Shown here: positions 34,201-43,137 of the stretch, piece by piece
Numbering within the stretch: position 1 is the stretch's first letter
How the letters are laid out: each line of letters opens with the position of its first letter
Position numbers and translations under genes: made by a program
Assembly (NCBI RefSeq): GCF_000003605.2
Contig: NW_003112477.1
Span: 32,141 to 75,277, forward strand
Length of the DNA: 43,137 nt
Source of the DNA: Saccoglossus kowalevskii
Taxonomy: Eukaryota > Hemichordata > Enteropneusta > Harrimaniidae
Reading direction: 5' to 3'
The notes under the pieces: model-generated
Databases searched by the model: none
What the model saw: only the letters and a program-made list of their open reading frames with translations
Told to the model about the DNA's origin: nothing

Positions 34201-34576
34201 AGTAGTATGTCACTTGATTGATACAAGTCTTTTTGATTCACAAAAATACAACACAATATATGTACTGGGGTACATTCTAGTGCCATGAATGTAGATAAAC
34301 ACTGTTCAATATGTATCCTATGTCAATGTATACAACTCAAGTAACAGTACAATTTGTTTATACATGAAATTCAGACATGTTCTGTGCAAAGAATGTGTCA
34401 CTTCAAAGCTTTTATAATGTGAAATGCATTTCTTGTCACTACAGGTAATGGATAGCTATAAAATTCCTGCCATTTCTTGTGAAAAAGAAGAGCTGCATAT
34501 GGAAGATGAAAAGGATGGATCTGATACAGAAGCAATGTTAGCAACCTTTGTAGATGCATCTCCTGACTCTGAGTAG
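16283..34576 (+). CDS. PELP1/Rix1 orthologue, complete, 16 exons
   Basis: Nuclear scaffold of the PELP1-TEX10-WDR18 (rixosome) complex in 60S maturation; in vertebrates also a nuclear-receptor coregulator. Exons: 16283-16408, 20261-20322, 22627-22732, 22995-23144, 23778-23912, 24411-24561, 25018-25147, 25248-25335, 25787-25881, 27626-27736, 29021-29159, 29655-29793, 32028-32083, 33218-33424, 33515-33991, 34445-34576. All have GT-AG junctions and matching phases (2304 nt, 767 aa). Recognition rests on LAGIGLLHTLVSQ with QHCSTWIRLL (exon 3), FQYFPAPCGPFKSK (5), GIKHTESW (6), PVESILSIVCRTLS (8), LLPSLHIDA (9), SPHPRWPPPL (14), VSSFCREAQLVC (15) and the ending AMLATFVDASPDSE. Other features are LSTLL at 9-13, Lys-rich 441-447, acidic 672-703, a basic KATKRKHN and VKDE (716-719). 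It is shorter than the roughly 1100-residue vertebrate protein and lacks the long Pro-rich and poly-Glu tracts. Confidence 0.95.
16705..16868. repeat. Left copy of an inverted pair (exon-like open sequence)
   Basis: CATAGCCCCGAGTACAGTCC and the roughly 70 bp after it recur inverted at about 17785-17895. The plus frame is open (about 60 codons, SPEYSPVGLPSS, then DHSTPTVLRS) and an AG acceptor precedes it at 16704. It resembles an exon, but its phase does not fit exon 1 of PELP1, and the true exon 2 (20261) joins exon 1 in phase. I therefore treat it as a repeat or relic of an unrelated sequence. It ends where the LINE tail begins. Confidence 0.6.
16869..17460 (-). mobile_element. LINE 3'-end fragment in PELP1 intron 1
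   Basis: A minus-strand frame at 17444-17094 encodes a LINE C-terminal domain: LIAKFRTSNHDLKIEKGRHN, CDMCSQNIVEDEQHF and CPAYSHHRDKLF. It is clearly homologous to the element at 13838-14155. An A/T-rich tail (16875-16925 and poly-A-like runs at 16957-17035) marks the 3' end. No reverse-transcriptase part remains. It is inserted between the two arms of an inverted repeat pair. Confidence 0.8.
17598..17609 (-). promoter_or_regulatory. Exact TISU/YY1-type motif on the minus strand
   Basis: The minus strand reads CAAGATGGCGGC, a full match to SAASATGGCGGC. The ATG opens only a 7-codon frame (MAAYIFG, stop), so no protein is proposed. It may be a YY1 site or the relic of a gene start, inside PELP1 intron 1. 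Confidence 0.35.
17785..17895. repeat. Right (inverted) copy of the 16705-16868 sequence
   Basis: The reverse complement of about 17815-17892 matches 16712-16793: 28 identical bases from CATAGCCCCGAGTAC onward, then scattered substitutions and one indel. Weaker matching continues to an ATTCGACAC near 17788. In the copy's own frame a stop arises after the indel, so it is not coding. Confidence 0.75.
18494..18591. repeat. Imperfect hairpin rich in ACCATGG
   Basis: Left arm 18494-18530 (ATGGTTGTTAAATGGTACAA, then ACAACCATAGTCA) pairs with right arm 18556-18591 (TGACCATGGTTGTTTGTGCC, then ATTTAATG). The loop is about 25 bp and is itself rich in CCATGG. It lies in PELP1 intron 1. Confidence 0.7.
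20011..20221. repeat. MITE-like element, TACTGTAAAA ends
   Basis: The left end is TACTGTAAAAGGGTTAATTA and the right end inverts to TACTGTAAAATGATTAATTT. Subterminal GGGGTTTTAATTT and AAATTTAAACCC pair as well. The interior repeats an AAACCCAGTGAAT motif in several orientations. There is no coding capacity. It ends about 40 bp upstream of PELP1 exon 2. Confidence 0.7.
20944..21436. repeat. Repeat element starting with an AGCTCCGCT hairpin
   Basis: It opens with a perfect short hairpin: AGCTCCGCT, GTCGACTTTGTCG, AGCGGAGCT. It closes with CTATCTCCGCCGACTGG and TTGCTTGTTTT. Inside, a roughly 140-bp unit (TTTTGTAATGATATCTT, then TCATTTTTGGTAAAAAGTGA) repeats about two and a half times at about 21078, 21227 and 21355. 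It is non-coding and lies in intron 2 of PELP1. Confidence 0.65.
22378..22437. repeat. Deleted copy of the AGCTCC repeat family
   Basis: TTTTAGCTCCACTGTTGACT at the left and GAGGCTGCTTGTTTTTA at the right match the two ends of the 20944-21436 element with the interior missing. It lies about 190 bp upstream of PELP1 exon 3. Confidence 0.5.
27182..27195 (+). promoter_or_regulatory. CTCF-type motif
   Basis: CCACTAGAGGGCGC matches the bilaterian CTCF core CCASYAGRKGGCRS at every position. It lies in PELP1 intron 9. Such sequences can also be spread by transposons, so function is unproven. Confidence 0.45.
28203..28391. repeat. Second, more decayed TACTGTAAAA MITE-like copy
   Basis: The left end TACTGTAAAACCATTTATTT and the right end (AAACCAGTGAATAATC, then GATACTGTA) resemble the 20011-20221 element. 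The interior again contains GGGTTTTAAATTCAC and TTAGCAAAATTAAAA. It lies in PELP1 intron 10. Confidence 0.5.
29340..29362. repeat. (GACA)n microsatellite
   Basis: A short perfect AGAC tetranucleotide run in PELP1 intron 11. No other significance is visible. Confidence 0.85.
29780..31880. repeat. 46-bp tandem satellite filling PELP1 intron 12
   Basis: The consensus unit is CTCTCAAGGGTATGAGAAAT, AAATTGTATACTGAATAGAT, then TCAAAG, 46 bp in all and about 45 copies. The first units overlap the end of exon 12: coding CTTGCAGCTCTCAAAG, then the donor GTACGAGAAAT. The next unit still keeps CTCTTGCAGCTTCTAGG, then GTATGAG. Blocks differ: nearly uniform units at 29880-30240, mixed units with TAAACTGAATAGACTTGAGG at 30340-31250, and TTCAAATGTCT units of 45 and 46 bp, mostly alternating, at 31300-31790. 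The early variant with TTGCTAAATAACCTCTTGC recurs at about 30960. Confidence 0.97.
32315..32497. other. Assembly gap (50 N) flanked by the same sequence on both sides
   Basis: N occupies 32382-32431. The roughly 67 bp before it and the roughly 66 bp after it are the same sequence apart from small length differences (both contain TTGACTTCTGGTTTTAAGAG and end GTATTCTCAAA). This looks like two overlapping contig ends that were not merged, so the gap may be false. Confidence 0.85.
32517..32634. repeat. Long near-perfect hairpin (foldback) in PELP1 intron 13
   Basis: Left arm 32517-32562 (AAGGTTATTACGAGAATACC, then TCAAAGTATGCACAAAGACA) pairs with right arm 32589-32634 over about 45 bp with about three mismatches. 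The loop is about 26 bp, containing ACCAACGCGTGG. The size and structure fit a miniature foldback transposon or a cruciform-forming palindrome. There is no coding capacity. Confidence 0.85.
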
Positions 34577-34614
34577 ATGAAAATGTCAGAAAACTAAATG
34601 GAATCAGTTACTTG

Positions 34615-34630
34615 AATAAAAGGAAATAAA
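34615..34630 (+). terminator. PELP1 polyadenylation signals
   Basis: Two canonical AATAAA hexamers (34615-34620 and 34625-34630) lie about 40-55 bp after the PELP1 stop codon. They imply a very short 3' UTR. Confidence 0.7.
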
Positions 34631-37499
34631 TGTTGGCAAATTCTCATTTGGGTATTTGGTGTCAGAATTATCCACTCCTGTATTTGCATAATCACTATTT
34701 TTCCCCCCAAGTCATGTGATAGAGTGTTTATTTTACATATAAAGTGACCAATTGCTATCTAACAAGTTATAAATCTTCAAAATTACAACTGTTATTTGAT
34801 TGGACTACAAGTCCAGCTGGACTCTACTGTCTATTGCTATTGACTATGGTGTGTCATTAGGGCCATAATTATGTTGAGTGGTGAACATTTATTACCCTTA
34901 ACCATCAGCAATTTTTAAATTATCATATTTTAACATAGCAAGTTGGTGCTACTCTCCTGGACATGTATGGAAATAGAAACCTTTGACTTCATACGGAAGA
35001 AATAGCCAAACAATGTACATGTTCTTTGGGCACAGTGGGTCAAACATATTACGATACTTCATGGTGGTAAAAATAATCTAATTTGCCGTGGGGTTTACCG
35101 CTCAATTTCGCCTAATATCCATTGATTTATTACAGCGACTCAAATACGTGCATAACCTATATAGGAAAGGTTTTGGCTTGTACTTACCCAAGCTGAATGA
35201 GGGAATAATATGTACCGGTAAATGTGTATATCTGTAGATAGCTCATCAAGTTTACACAGTAAGGATAGGAATAGTGATAAGTTAATTTGATCAGCTTATT
35301 GAAGTAGAGGATATGCCGTACTGTTAAAATATATTCCTGCCTGACTAACGTAGTAAATTTTAATCAAGGAGACAGAAGTGCAAATTAAAGCTCAAACAAT
35401 ACTGGAAAAAGCCCATCAGACCACAGATAAGTGTAAATTGAAGTACAGATTCACTATTACATTAAGTCTTTATATTTGTAATCTACAATTACAGTCACAT
35501 ACATTTTTGCAAAGTTCCACCGTAATTCTTTAATTGATGGTAGTGACATGCAAAGACATCATGCTGTTATTGTGATGCGACCTAACATTTTCTGTTGATC
35601 AGTCAAGTGACAAAAGTACAACATTGCACATTTATACAATATTAGATAACATACTCAATACAAATTTTACATTAATAGAGTGGAGTTAAAGAGTGTCATC
35701 TTACACTTAACCAGGCATAATGTTTCCAAATAAAATGACTACAATTTTCAGAAACGCTTTTGGAAACATTTTATGCAATGGTTAAAGCTACTCCTAGTTT
35801 AATTTGGTGACATCATTGTAAACTTGCTGCTGTCAATGGGGGGAAAAAACACTTCTTAATAAATATCAGGCTCCCACAGATTATGCTGGACATCAAACAA
35901 ATGAAATATATTTACTAAGAATAAACACAATGCAATAAAGCCTTGCAACTCCATGTCTGTAAAAATAGTACAGGCCGCACCTTTTAAGTGTTGAAAAGCC
36001 ATTTTACCATGGCACTGCTTAGTTTACCCCCAGCTTCCTGAATTATAATACCGGTAGTAATAAATATTCACCATAATTTAAGGTGTAAAAATTTTAATTA
36101 TGGTCCTAATGACATGTTCTAACAGGACCACCAGTATATCAAAATAGACGAAACAGGATGACCCATTGGGGGGGGGGGGGGGGTGAAACATTGAAACCGG
36201 TTTTGGTATTTACTTTTTCCATAATACATTTTATGATTGCTTAACTCCACCCCCAGTCAATCAGTTTCACATTGAATGAGCTTGTAAAGTTAAAAGAATT
36301 TTAATTTTATCATTGTGGTACAGATATGCCGTGAAACTTGAAATTATAATGTTGCTCTATTTAGAGAAAAGGTCCAGGAATGCAAGACTTAACAGTTTTT
36401 TCATGACTATACATGTATCTACCATGTTGATCCACAGCTGTACAACTTGAGAATTTTGATATACCATATGAAAATATAGTCAATTTTTTGTTATGTAGGT
36501 ACTAGTACCTAACAGATGATTTATTAACGTGAACTTTATGAACTGACTAAACAGTGCCAATACAAAATCATGTTCAAAATTATTAAATACAAAAATGTGT
36601 AAATTATTCTTATGGCAGTGTAAATTGCAGTCTAGTATCAATAAATTCTGCTTACAGGAGACAAACTACAGCTTTGTATTTACTTGAGGTATTTATAAAA
36701 TAAATGCTTCTGCAAACACAAGAGCCTCTAACATTTATGACAAGTCATCAAATGGGTATTGAGCACACACATCAGAAAGTGCCAACAAATACTGCATTAA
36801 AATAAGAGCCATGGAGATTCCTTGTGGTGGACGTACACATTGATATATAAGTTGGGATTGGAGAAATAAAATGCCCGTTAACAATCCAATAGAATATACT
36901 CTTTTACCACCATGCCCTGTGCATACTCAATTTCAACAATTAAGTGATTAATGACCACTTGTGCAGATCCTGTCTTAGAACTCAGAATTAACAATTCATG
37001 AGAAGGCCCAAAGTTCTGCTGATACTTTTATCAGTATCAGTACTTATTTGTATGTACACAGTTAAGAAACACACTGGTCAACTTATATTAGATTTAATGA
37101 GTGTTTCCCTAGGACAAGATCTGGCAACATGTACAGCCTTGCTTCACTGTTAAAATAAGGATTCCAGACTATTTAAGTGTCAAGCTAGTAGTTTGTTATT
37201 TTCCAGAATGATAATAGTAAATTCAATATGTCAGAATACTAATGGGCCCTGTCTATGGTTGTCATTTTCCTCCATATATGAACATAAAACATATACAAAT
37301 AGGTAAAGTGTTCTAATTTCACCCAGGCATGGGAAGAACTTTATAATTTCACATGACTATTGTATTTCAGTTATAAATATGCACTTTATATCATTATACA
37401 GACTTGATGCATTGTCCATTCAATAACATTGGATCATGTCACAAGAAACTACAGTGGAGAAAGATTCTCACAACTCTTCACACTGCACTTGTATATACT

Positions 37500-37543
<44 letters not shown>

Positions 37544-38184
37544 AAAAAATTGAAAAAAAGTTTAACAAAATTATTGGTAGGTTATGGAAAGCAATATCTG
37601 ATCAAATGTCACAATTTGATGGACAAAATCATACCACAAGCTCTGCTCAGTCTTCTTTAACAACTGCAAATGTGAATACAATTATGAAGTAAAGTATTGT
37701 ATTACTGAAAAAACCTTGACTCGTACGCAAATGTTTTACTGACCATTCTTGAGGTATCTGTGGAACAGACAATCAGGCTGTTCCAATAAGTACAGCAAAT
37801 ACCAGTACATTTATGTCTGCCTAAAAATGAGTTGCTTTTTTCATAGCAAATGTCTCTAACATGTAAATGTCAAAATAATCAAGGTGTCCTATGACCAATA
37901 CATAAAATATATATACAAAATGACCTATAAATGAAACAATTTCATTAAAATACCTTTGATAAATTAAGAAGTGGAAATTGAATATCAGCATGCTAGATAC
38001 TGATAAGTGCATGTTGAATTTTTTTTTAAGAGTTGCTTTACAATGCAAATATCACTCTAAAGAACTCAACATATAACTTATGTCCTTCATTTTCATAAAT
38101 ATTATCAGGAAATATGCATGCAATCTATGAATTGTTCTAGATCTATCTTTAAATAGTAAAAGGGTAAGAAGTATGCAAGAGCTT
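34631..38184. other. Intergenic region between convergent genes
   Basis: About 3.5 kb with no recognisable gene on either strand. The right part should contain the 3' UTR of the RNF168-like gene. It holds a 16-bp poly-G run (36168-36183) and a (TA)n tract (37502-37540). No hairpin, tRNA or LINE fragment was recognised. Confidence 0.5.
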
Positions 38185-41100
38185 TCATGTGACATCCAAT
38201 CCAGGATCAGAACTTGGGCTCCTAGTTTTTTTTCTCAACATGTAAGCATTTTGAGATCCCCTTGTTCTGTTAACTTGATTTCTTTCACTCCTCTGTTCAG
38301 TATCAAACTTCTGTTGTAATTTCAAAGCCAACTGAAAGTCAATTTCCTCCTGTGAGAGCTTCCTGGTTTTATTTGGATTAGCAAATTCATCAATAGCTCC
38401 TCTGTGGCATGTTTTTATTTTCTTGTTACGACTACTTTTTCGGTCACCGCTTAGCTGCCTCTTGCTTTGATTATTGGCATTAGTTGAGTTATGTAATGGC
38501 TGAGGTTCTCTCTGTTCATGTGTTATAATATCGTGATTAAGTACACTCTCATTTTCACGACTAAATCTACACTTTCTGGGAGTACTACAGCTTCCCTCTA
38601 CTGATAAATCTAGTTTGGAAGTACATGGTTCAGAAACAGTGTTTAGTTTAGAGACCATCTCAATCTGATTGTTGCTAGAACGAGTTTTCCCAGATGTAAC
38701 ATGCTCAGTAATGATTGCAGTTTGTTTTGATATTTTTTTAGGTCTTCCTCTTTTTCTAGGGGTGTTGTGATTTTTGTCTGTACTATTATCACTGTGTTCT
38801 TTCACAAATATTTCAGACACATGTTTCTCAGCATTGTCTTCAAGCATACTTGCTTCTTTTGTTGAGCAAATTGAGTTCAGATTTGGTTCTGTAGATACGT
38901 CACAATGTTGAGCCATTTTATCATTTACTTTGTTGCTACTGTATTCAATGCCTAAAGGCTCATTGACACTTTTACTTTTAAAGCTATCTCCAACAAACAT
39001 GTCCTTAATAGTTCTTGCCTTGGATTTTCTGGTTTCTTTCCTAGGCATACAACAATTAGTAGGTAACTGTTTATTCGAGGTATGTCTGATATCAACATCA
39101 ACATTTCCTGATTTGTCAAGCGTTCTGTTACGATTACCAACTGCCACTTTGAAATTTACAGAACTTTCACTGTCTGTCTGTGACTGTAATACAGGCATTT
39201 CAAACCCAAGTTTGTTTTGATTTGGAGAAATGCTTTGCTGTGGCACAAGAACGGGTGGGAGTTGAAAGGGATCACATTCCATTTTTAAATTAGAACGATT
39301 GAATGCTTTAGCACGTTTGTCATTATGTTTAGCTTTCTTTGAAGGGGTCTCACTTGAATGCTCACTGGATGAAATTGTTGCTGATGCTTTATTTTTCTTT
39401 GCAGTTTGTCTTTCAACTAGATTTGGTATGATAGCAGTCCCTTCTTTTTTGAATACATTAACAGTGTGAGGAGATATCCTAGAAAATTCTAGGTTTGTCA
39501 TGGTGGCTTTGGATTGGTTTTCCACTTGTCTTTTTCTTTCCTCCGTCAAACTCAGCCATCTGGCCATCACTAAAGGTGAACTTTGTAGCCAGTCATTGTC
39601 ATCATTACTGTTAAATCTGGTTTTATTAAGATTCAGGGGAGTACTGTAAACAATGACAGGCTGCTGTAATTTGCCATTTGACAGTCTCTTTGGTGGGGTT
39701 CTAGGTGATACATGGATTGGCTTAAAATGATTCATTTCTGGGGATATACTGTCAATACTTGTGTTACTACTCCTTCCACACACATTAACAGGAGTAAGTT
39801 TCCCTTGTTCCACATTTTGAACTGACATACCACTGTTAGATGTCATTTCACTTGAACTTCTGTAAGGCACTGGCTCACTCATACACTCAACCAATATGCA
39901 TGATTCTGGACTTGTTATATCAGATGAGGTGCTTCTACTTGGTTGAGATTTAGAAAAAAATTCAGCTATACTGGGAGAACTTTCTGGTCTATTTTTCTTC
40001 CCTCCACTGGCAGACCGCTTCTTAGATGTCCCATGAACTCCAGGAGACTATATGGGGAAAAGTACAAAACCAAATATTGAAGATATAGTTGCTATACATA
40101 TGCCACAAAGAAGCTCCTACCTTATGACTAGTTTAGAATACAACACATCTTGGAAAAAAGTGGGATTCTAGGTGATAAATCCTGAGAGCACTCAAGATGC
40201 ACTTATTATGAAATCTTCACCAAGAATACCAATTATTCCCATATTGTGATGGGATTAAAAGAATATTTATCCAGAATTTTTTCTCAAACATGCCTTGACA
40301 GAGCATAAAGTTCTACATATGCATGTTGATTTGGTTTTGGTTTTGATAATATCTGACCAACTGCTGGCAATTTTTTCCTTCCAAAATTTTTAACATTTTA
40401 TCACCATTGCTTAGGCATGGCCAATTTAATTCAAACTTCACACATGAGTGATTTGATTTAAAATAGCCAACTGGCATTTATATAGATTTTATTTTCATGT
40501 GTCCTTAAACCATTTCTCAAACTAGTTTTTGTTGTCTTTACTCAGTGGGTCACATCATAATTTATTTTCAAAATTTGATTCAAACTAGCCACTTTCGCAC
40601 TTGTGTGTTCTACACCAGTTCTCAGATACATTTACATCTATTTAGTTTAAATTTTGTATCAAGGCAAGACATAATGTTGTGAATATTCATCTCAACTGCT
40701 TTGGGGTTTTGATGAAATTTAACTGGCCGATGGCCATTTTTGTCCCAAAAAAAACAACCTATTATCACAATGTCAAGTATTTTTCATGCCTAGCTGAATT
40801 TTAAATGTGGTGCGAAAAACATACATGATTTTATATAAGGATTATACTGAAAACCCCCAAACAAATAATTATAATCTACTACATATTTCATTGACAATGA
40901 GATTGAAACACAATTTTAACTACAATTTAGAGCTTTCTCAGGTGAGCCTTCGTGCAGGTTGCTTGTAGGTTGCGACTCACTCGGTTAAGGTAGAAACAGA
41001 GGTAAAACATGTTAAACATTATTCTTTGATACAGACTTTCTCTAAAAGTTATTAAGCATACTACCAAAAACCTATACATCATCTGAAAGCTTAGAAACAG

Positions 41101-41552
41101 GCGAATACGGTAGTACTATACAAATTAGGGGTCGAAATTAAGGACTGTCCACATGTCCCACACAGGCAGATTTTAGCTGTGACAGGTAAATAAAAAAAAT
41201 TACCTGACCCTGTGGGACCTATGAATGAAGATATCAAAATGTTACTAACTGACTAAATTAGGCAGTTCCATGTTAGTGTCTGGAAAAATACTTTCAGAAA
41301 CTTATGAAAAGATGATCAGCCAAGAATTATCATTTTATTTACTGCATACAATTGTGAACAAGACTAGATATTACGGCGTAAATTTGGTTTTATAACACTT
41401 ACATGTACTTCATCAAGTTCATTTTGCAGCTTTTTAGCCAATTCTTCATCTCCCACTGGTACATAGGTATCATTAATTTCATCATTAAGTCTCTTGGCTA
41501 ACTCTTCATCAGTAACAACTATTTGTTCTGGCTCAAATAAGACATCGTCATC
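38185..41552 (-). CDS. RNF168-like E3 ubiquitin ligase, 3' part only (two exons)
   Basis: RNF168 reads ubiquitin on damaged chromatin and ubiquitinates H2A. Exon 41552-41403 (50 codons) encodes two tandem ubiquitin-binding MIU-type helices, TDEELAKRLNDEIN and GDEELAKKLQNELD, matching the MIU1 region of RNF168. It joins in phase (CAT|GTAAGT donor) to the last exon 40047-38185 (620 codons plus stop). That exon starts SPGVHGTSKKR, then SPSIAEFFSKSQ. It has a long Ser/Lys-rich linker with an AT-hook (TPRKRGRPKK, about 38735-38765). It ends with MIU2 (EEIDFQLALKLQQKF) followed by an LRM-like RGSQNAYMLRKK, the nucleosome/ubiquitin-targeting module of RNF168/169. The RING and UMI exons are not visible upstream to the window edge, so the gene is partial here. 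RNF169 is the alternative name, but the MIU1 resemblance favours RNF168. Confidence 0.85.
41129..41219. repeat. Small inverted repeat, GTCCCACA / TGTGGGAC
   Basis: GTCCCACACAGG and ACAGGTAA pair with TTACCTGACC and CTGTGGGAC across an A-rich loop. It is preceded by GGGGTCGAAATTAAGGA, which reads like the edge of a dispersed repeat. It lies in the RNF168-like intron. Confidence 0.5.
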
Positions 41553-42179
41553 CTACAAATGAAATTGGTACAGATAACAAATATAAGAAAAATTGCATGA
41601 AAATCATACCAGTTTTTGCCAGCAAGCAATTTCAGGGTGTAAATAAATTTATTATACGTCTGCACATGTTATTATAGTTAATATAGCAATGACATCCAAA
41701 CACAGTAACTATATTTGGTTTGTTTGTGCGAAAATGGTAGGGCAACTATCTAACAGCAAATAAATACCCTGGCTAGAGGAATGAATTTCCAATCCAACAA
41801 AAAAATGGGTTTAATAATCCTGAGAGTGAAAAGTCAGGATTTTAATTCTATTGAGGACCAAAGATATAAGTAGTGTTCACACTACACAAAGTACGGGCTA
41901 AGATTTAAACTAATCTTGTATGTTTGTGAATCGGATAGACCAAAATGCACACAGGAGGAAACAGTCGCTAACACTGGGTTAAAGTGTAACTGAATTGGGA
42001 CAATTGACTTTCTTTGTGTGCAAAATTTATTTATAAACAACATTATGAAAAAAAAACAAGTGAAAAATGTACATAAATTAAATAAACGATCAATAATAAT
42101 GTTCTGGATAAGGAAACGCCCACGTCCAATTTCTTGGCCGACTCAGAACGAGGCTTCAGCTAGAGTACCTAATTAGCAT
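41553..42179. other. Presumed upstream intron of the RNF168-like gene
   Basis: No RING-type Cys/His pattern or other exon could be read on the minus strand here. The sequence is AT-rich and otherwise featureless. Confidence 0.4.
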
Positions 42180-42193
42180 GCAAGGGTGATTTG

Positions 42194-42201
42194 TGACGTC
42201 A
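42194..42201. promoter_or_regulatory. Perfect palindromic CRE, TGACGTCA
   Basis: A full CREB/ATF site in a locally GC-richer, CpG-containing stretch (about 42110-42460), about 30 bp upstream of CACAATGGCCGC. This suggests a promoter, probably firing to the right. Confidence 0.5.
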
Positions 42202-42228
42202 CGGGGGGAACTTGTCATCGTTTCACAA

Positions 42229-42400
42229 TGGCCGCTATATGCATGCAGTGCTCGGAAAGCGACACTTATCATCGTCTGACGAGAGTTATGAGATCGAGGA
42301 ATATGATGACAACGAGAGATGTCACGATTTTGTTTTACAGTGCCAGGGACAAAGTGGCCCATACAGGTTTGAACCTGCGAGAAAATACGCGATGTGGGTG
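42229..42400 (+). CDS. Possible first exon of an unidentified gene
   Basis: After the CRE an ATG at 42229 in CACAATGGCCGC opens a 58-codon frame. In a different frame an ATG at 42240 opens one containing SSSDESYEIEEYDDNE and then CQGQSGPYRFEPARKYA. The acidic stretch followed by PYRFEP resembles the start of P2X7-type cytoplasmic-domain proteins that are multi-copy in marine invertebrates. The similarity is short, no continuation exon is visible, and either frame may be non-coding. Confidence 0.25.
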
Positions 42401-42449
42401 ATAGTGTACCTTACCAAAATGACCATGACGATTCAGGCACCCGGTTAAG

Positions 42450-43137
42450 GCACAGGCACAGAGTTTAAACATCGTGACCGAAAATCTTAACGTTGTTATT
42501 TTTATTAAACTCCACCTGAACAATGTATCAATAATGTTAGAAAATCTGCACTCTAAAATGTAAATTTGTGTGCGACTGGTAGGACGCGAATACCTACAAC
42601 TGCAGATCGAAACAAATGAAATTGTACTGATAAATGATTCGGGCGTAAATGATACGTACTGATAAATGATTCGGGCACTGCAGATAACGTTATGAGGAGA
42701 AGGTCCATTCCAATATTTCCTGGTGTTCTTGACGGCTTTGGTCCACTGAAGCCGTAAATTCGAATTATTGTTGTTCCCCCCCCCCCCACCCCCAAGGAGA
42801 AGACAAGCCGAAGGACCATAAAAGTATAATACTAGTATTACACGTATTTGTGTATTTGTCAATTTTGCATATATTTGGTATATACATGTTCGTATATATC
42901 TAGAAAAATCTTGTCTTTCGTTAATAATTTCATTTGTTTGAAAGGTCCACCGACCGTGTCCCAATAATTTGTTTGGAATATCGATCCCTGTTGGTTTCTC
43001 CAAACGGTCCCGACGTCCGCCATTCAACACAATCAGCATTTATTTATAGCAATTCACCGGGATCATGTTCCGTAATTTGCTGTAAAACCAAATAATGAAA
43101 CAAGTACTATTTATTATATATATTTTTACCTCTCGAA
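42450..43137. other. Right edge, nothing recognised
   Basis: A short tandem duplication of ACTGATAAATGATTCGGGC occurs at 42627-42676, and a poly-C run at about 42777-42793. The 234-codon minus frame at 42335-43039 is low-complexity (Gly/Asn) across the poly-C and shows no domain. Confidence 0.35.

Noticed and set aside
42335-43039. 234-codon minus frame as the RNF168-like N-terminus
   Set aside because: No RING Cys/His pattern. It crosses a poly-C run translated as poly-Gly and low-complexity Asn, and does not resemble the family.
1-43137. CRISPR array, prokaryotic operon, phage or plasmid system
   Set aside because: The sequence is clearly eukaryotic with spliced genes. The tandem arrays have contiguous units without unique spacers, so they are satellites.

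Overview
This is animal (eukaryotic) genomic DNA. It is AT-rich, with spliced genes, GT-AG introns, long gene-poor stretches, several repeat families, two tandem satellites and two assembly gaps (12399-12819 and 32382-32431). The three recognisable genes are an alpha-2,8-sialyltransferase (ST8Sia family), a PELP1/Rix1 orthologue and an RNF168-type ubiquitin ligase. Together with the CR1/jockey-like LINE debris, they suggest a marine invertebrate, most likely a deuterostome such as a hemichordate. The species is an inference; nothing in the window proves it.

Layout. 1-2.1 kb has no gene and holds a terminal-inverted-repeat element (about 1480-2050). At 2320-3879 (-) lies an intronless ST8Sia-like gene with all sialylmotifs and an unusually basic stem. 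3.9-16.2 kb holds no gene I can support; it contains a second inverted-repeat element, a 29-bp satellite (about 11.42-13.30 kb) and a decayed LINE (13.6-15.3 kb). At 16283-34576 (+) lies a complete 16-exon PELP1 gene. All exon phases join, giving 767 codons plus stop. Its introns carry another LINE tail, an inverted sequence pair, MITE-like elements, a CTCF-type motif, and a 46-bp satellite that fills nearly all of intron 12. 34.6-38.2 kb is intergenic. At 38185-41552 (-), convergent with PELP1, are the last two exons of an RNF168-like gene. Its RING-encoding exons are not visible and probably lie beyond the right edge. 42.2-42.4 kb looks promoter-like, with a perfect CRE and a possible first exon of another gene on +.

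Functional links. PELP1 and RNF168 are nuclear: PELP1 acts in 60S ribosome maturation and chromatin/nuclear-receptor coregulation, RNF168 in histone ubiquitination at DNA breaks. The sialyltransferase is a Golgi enzyme. I see no operon-like or pathway coupling among the three.

The most unusual observation is that the 46-bp intron-12 satellite of PELP1 appears to have grown out of the 3' end of exon 12 and its splice donor. The intron therefore carries about 45 near-copies of its own 5' splice site. I found no clear previously undescribed multi-gene system.
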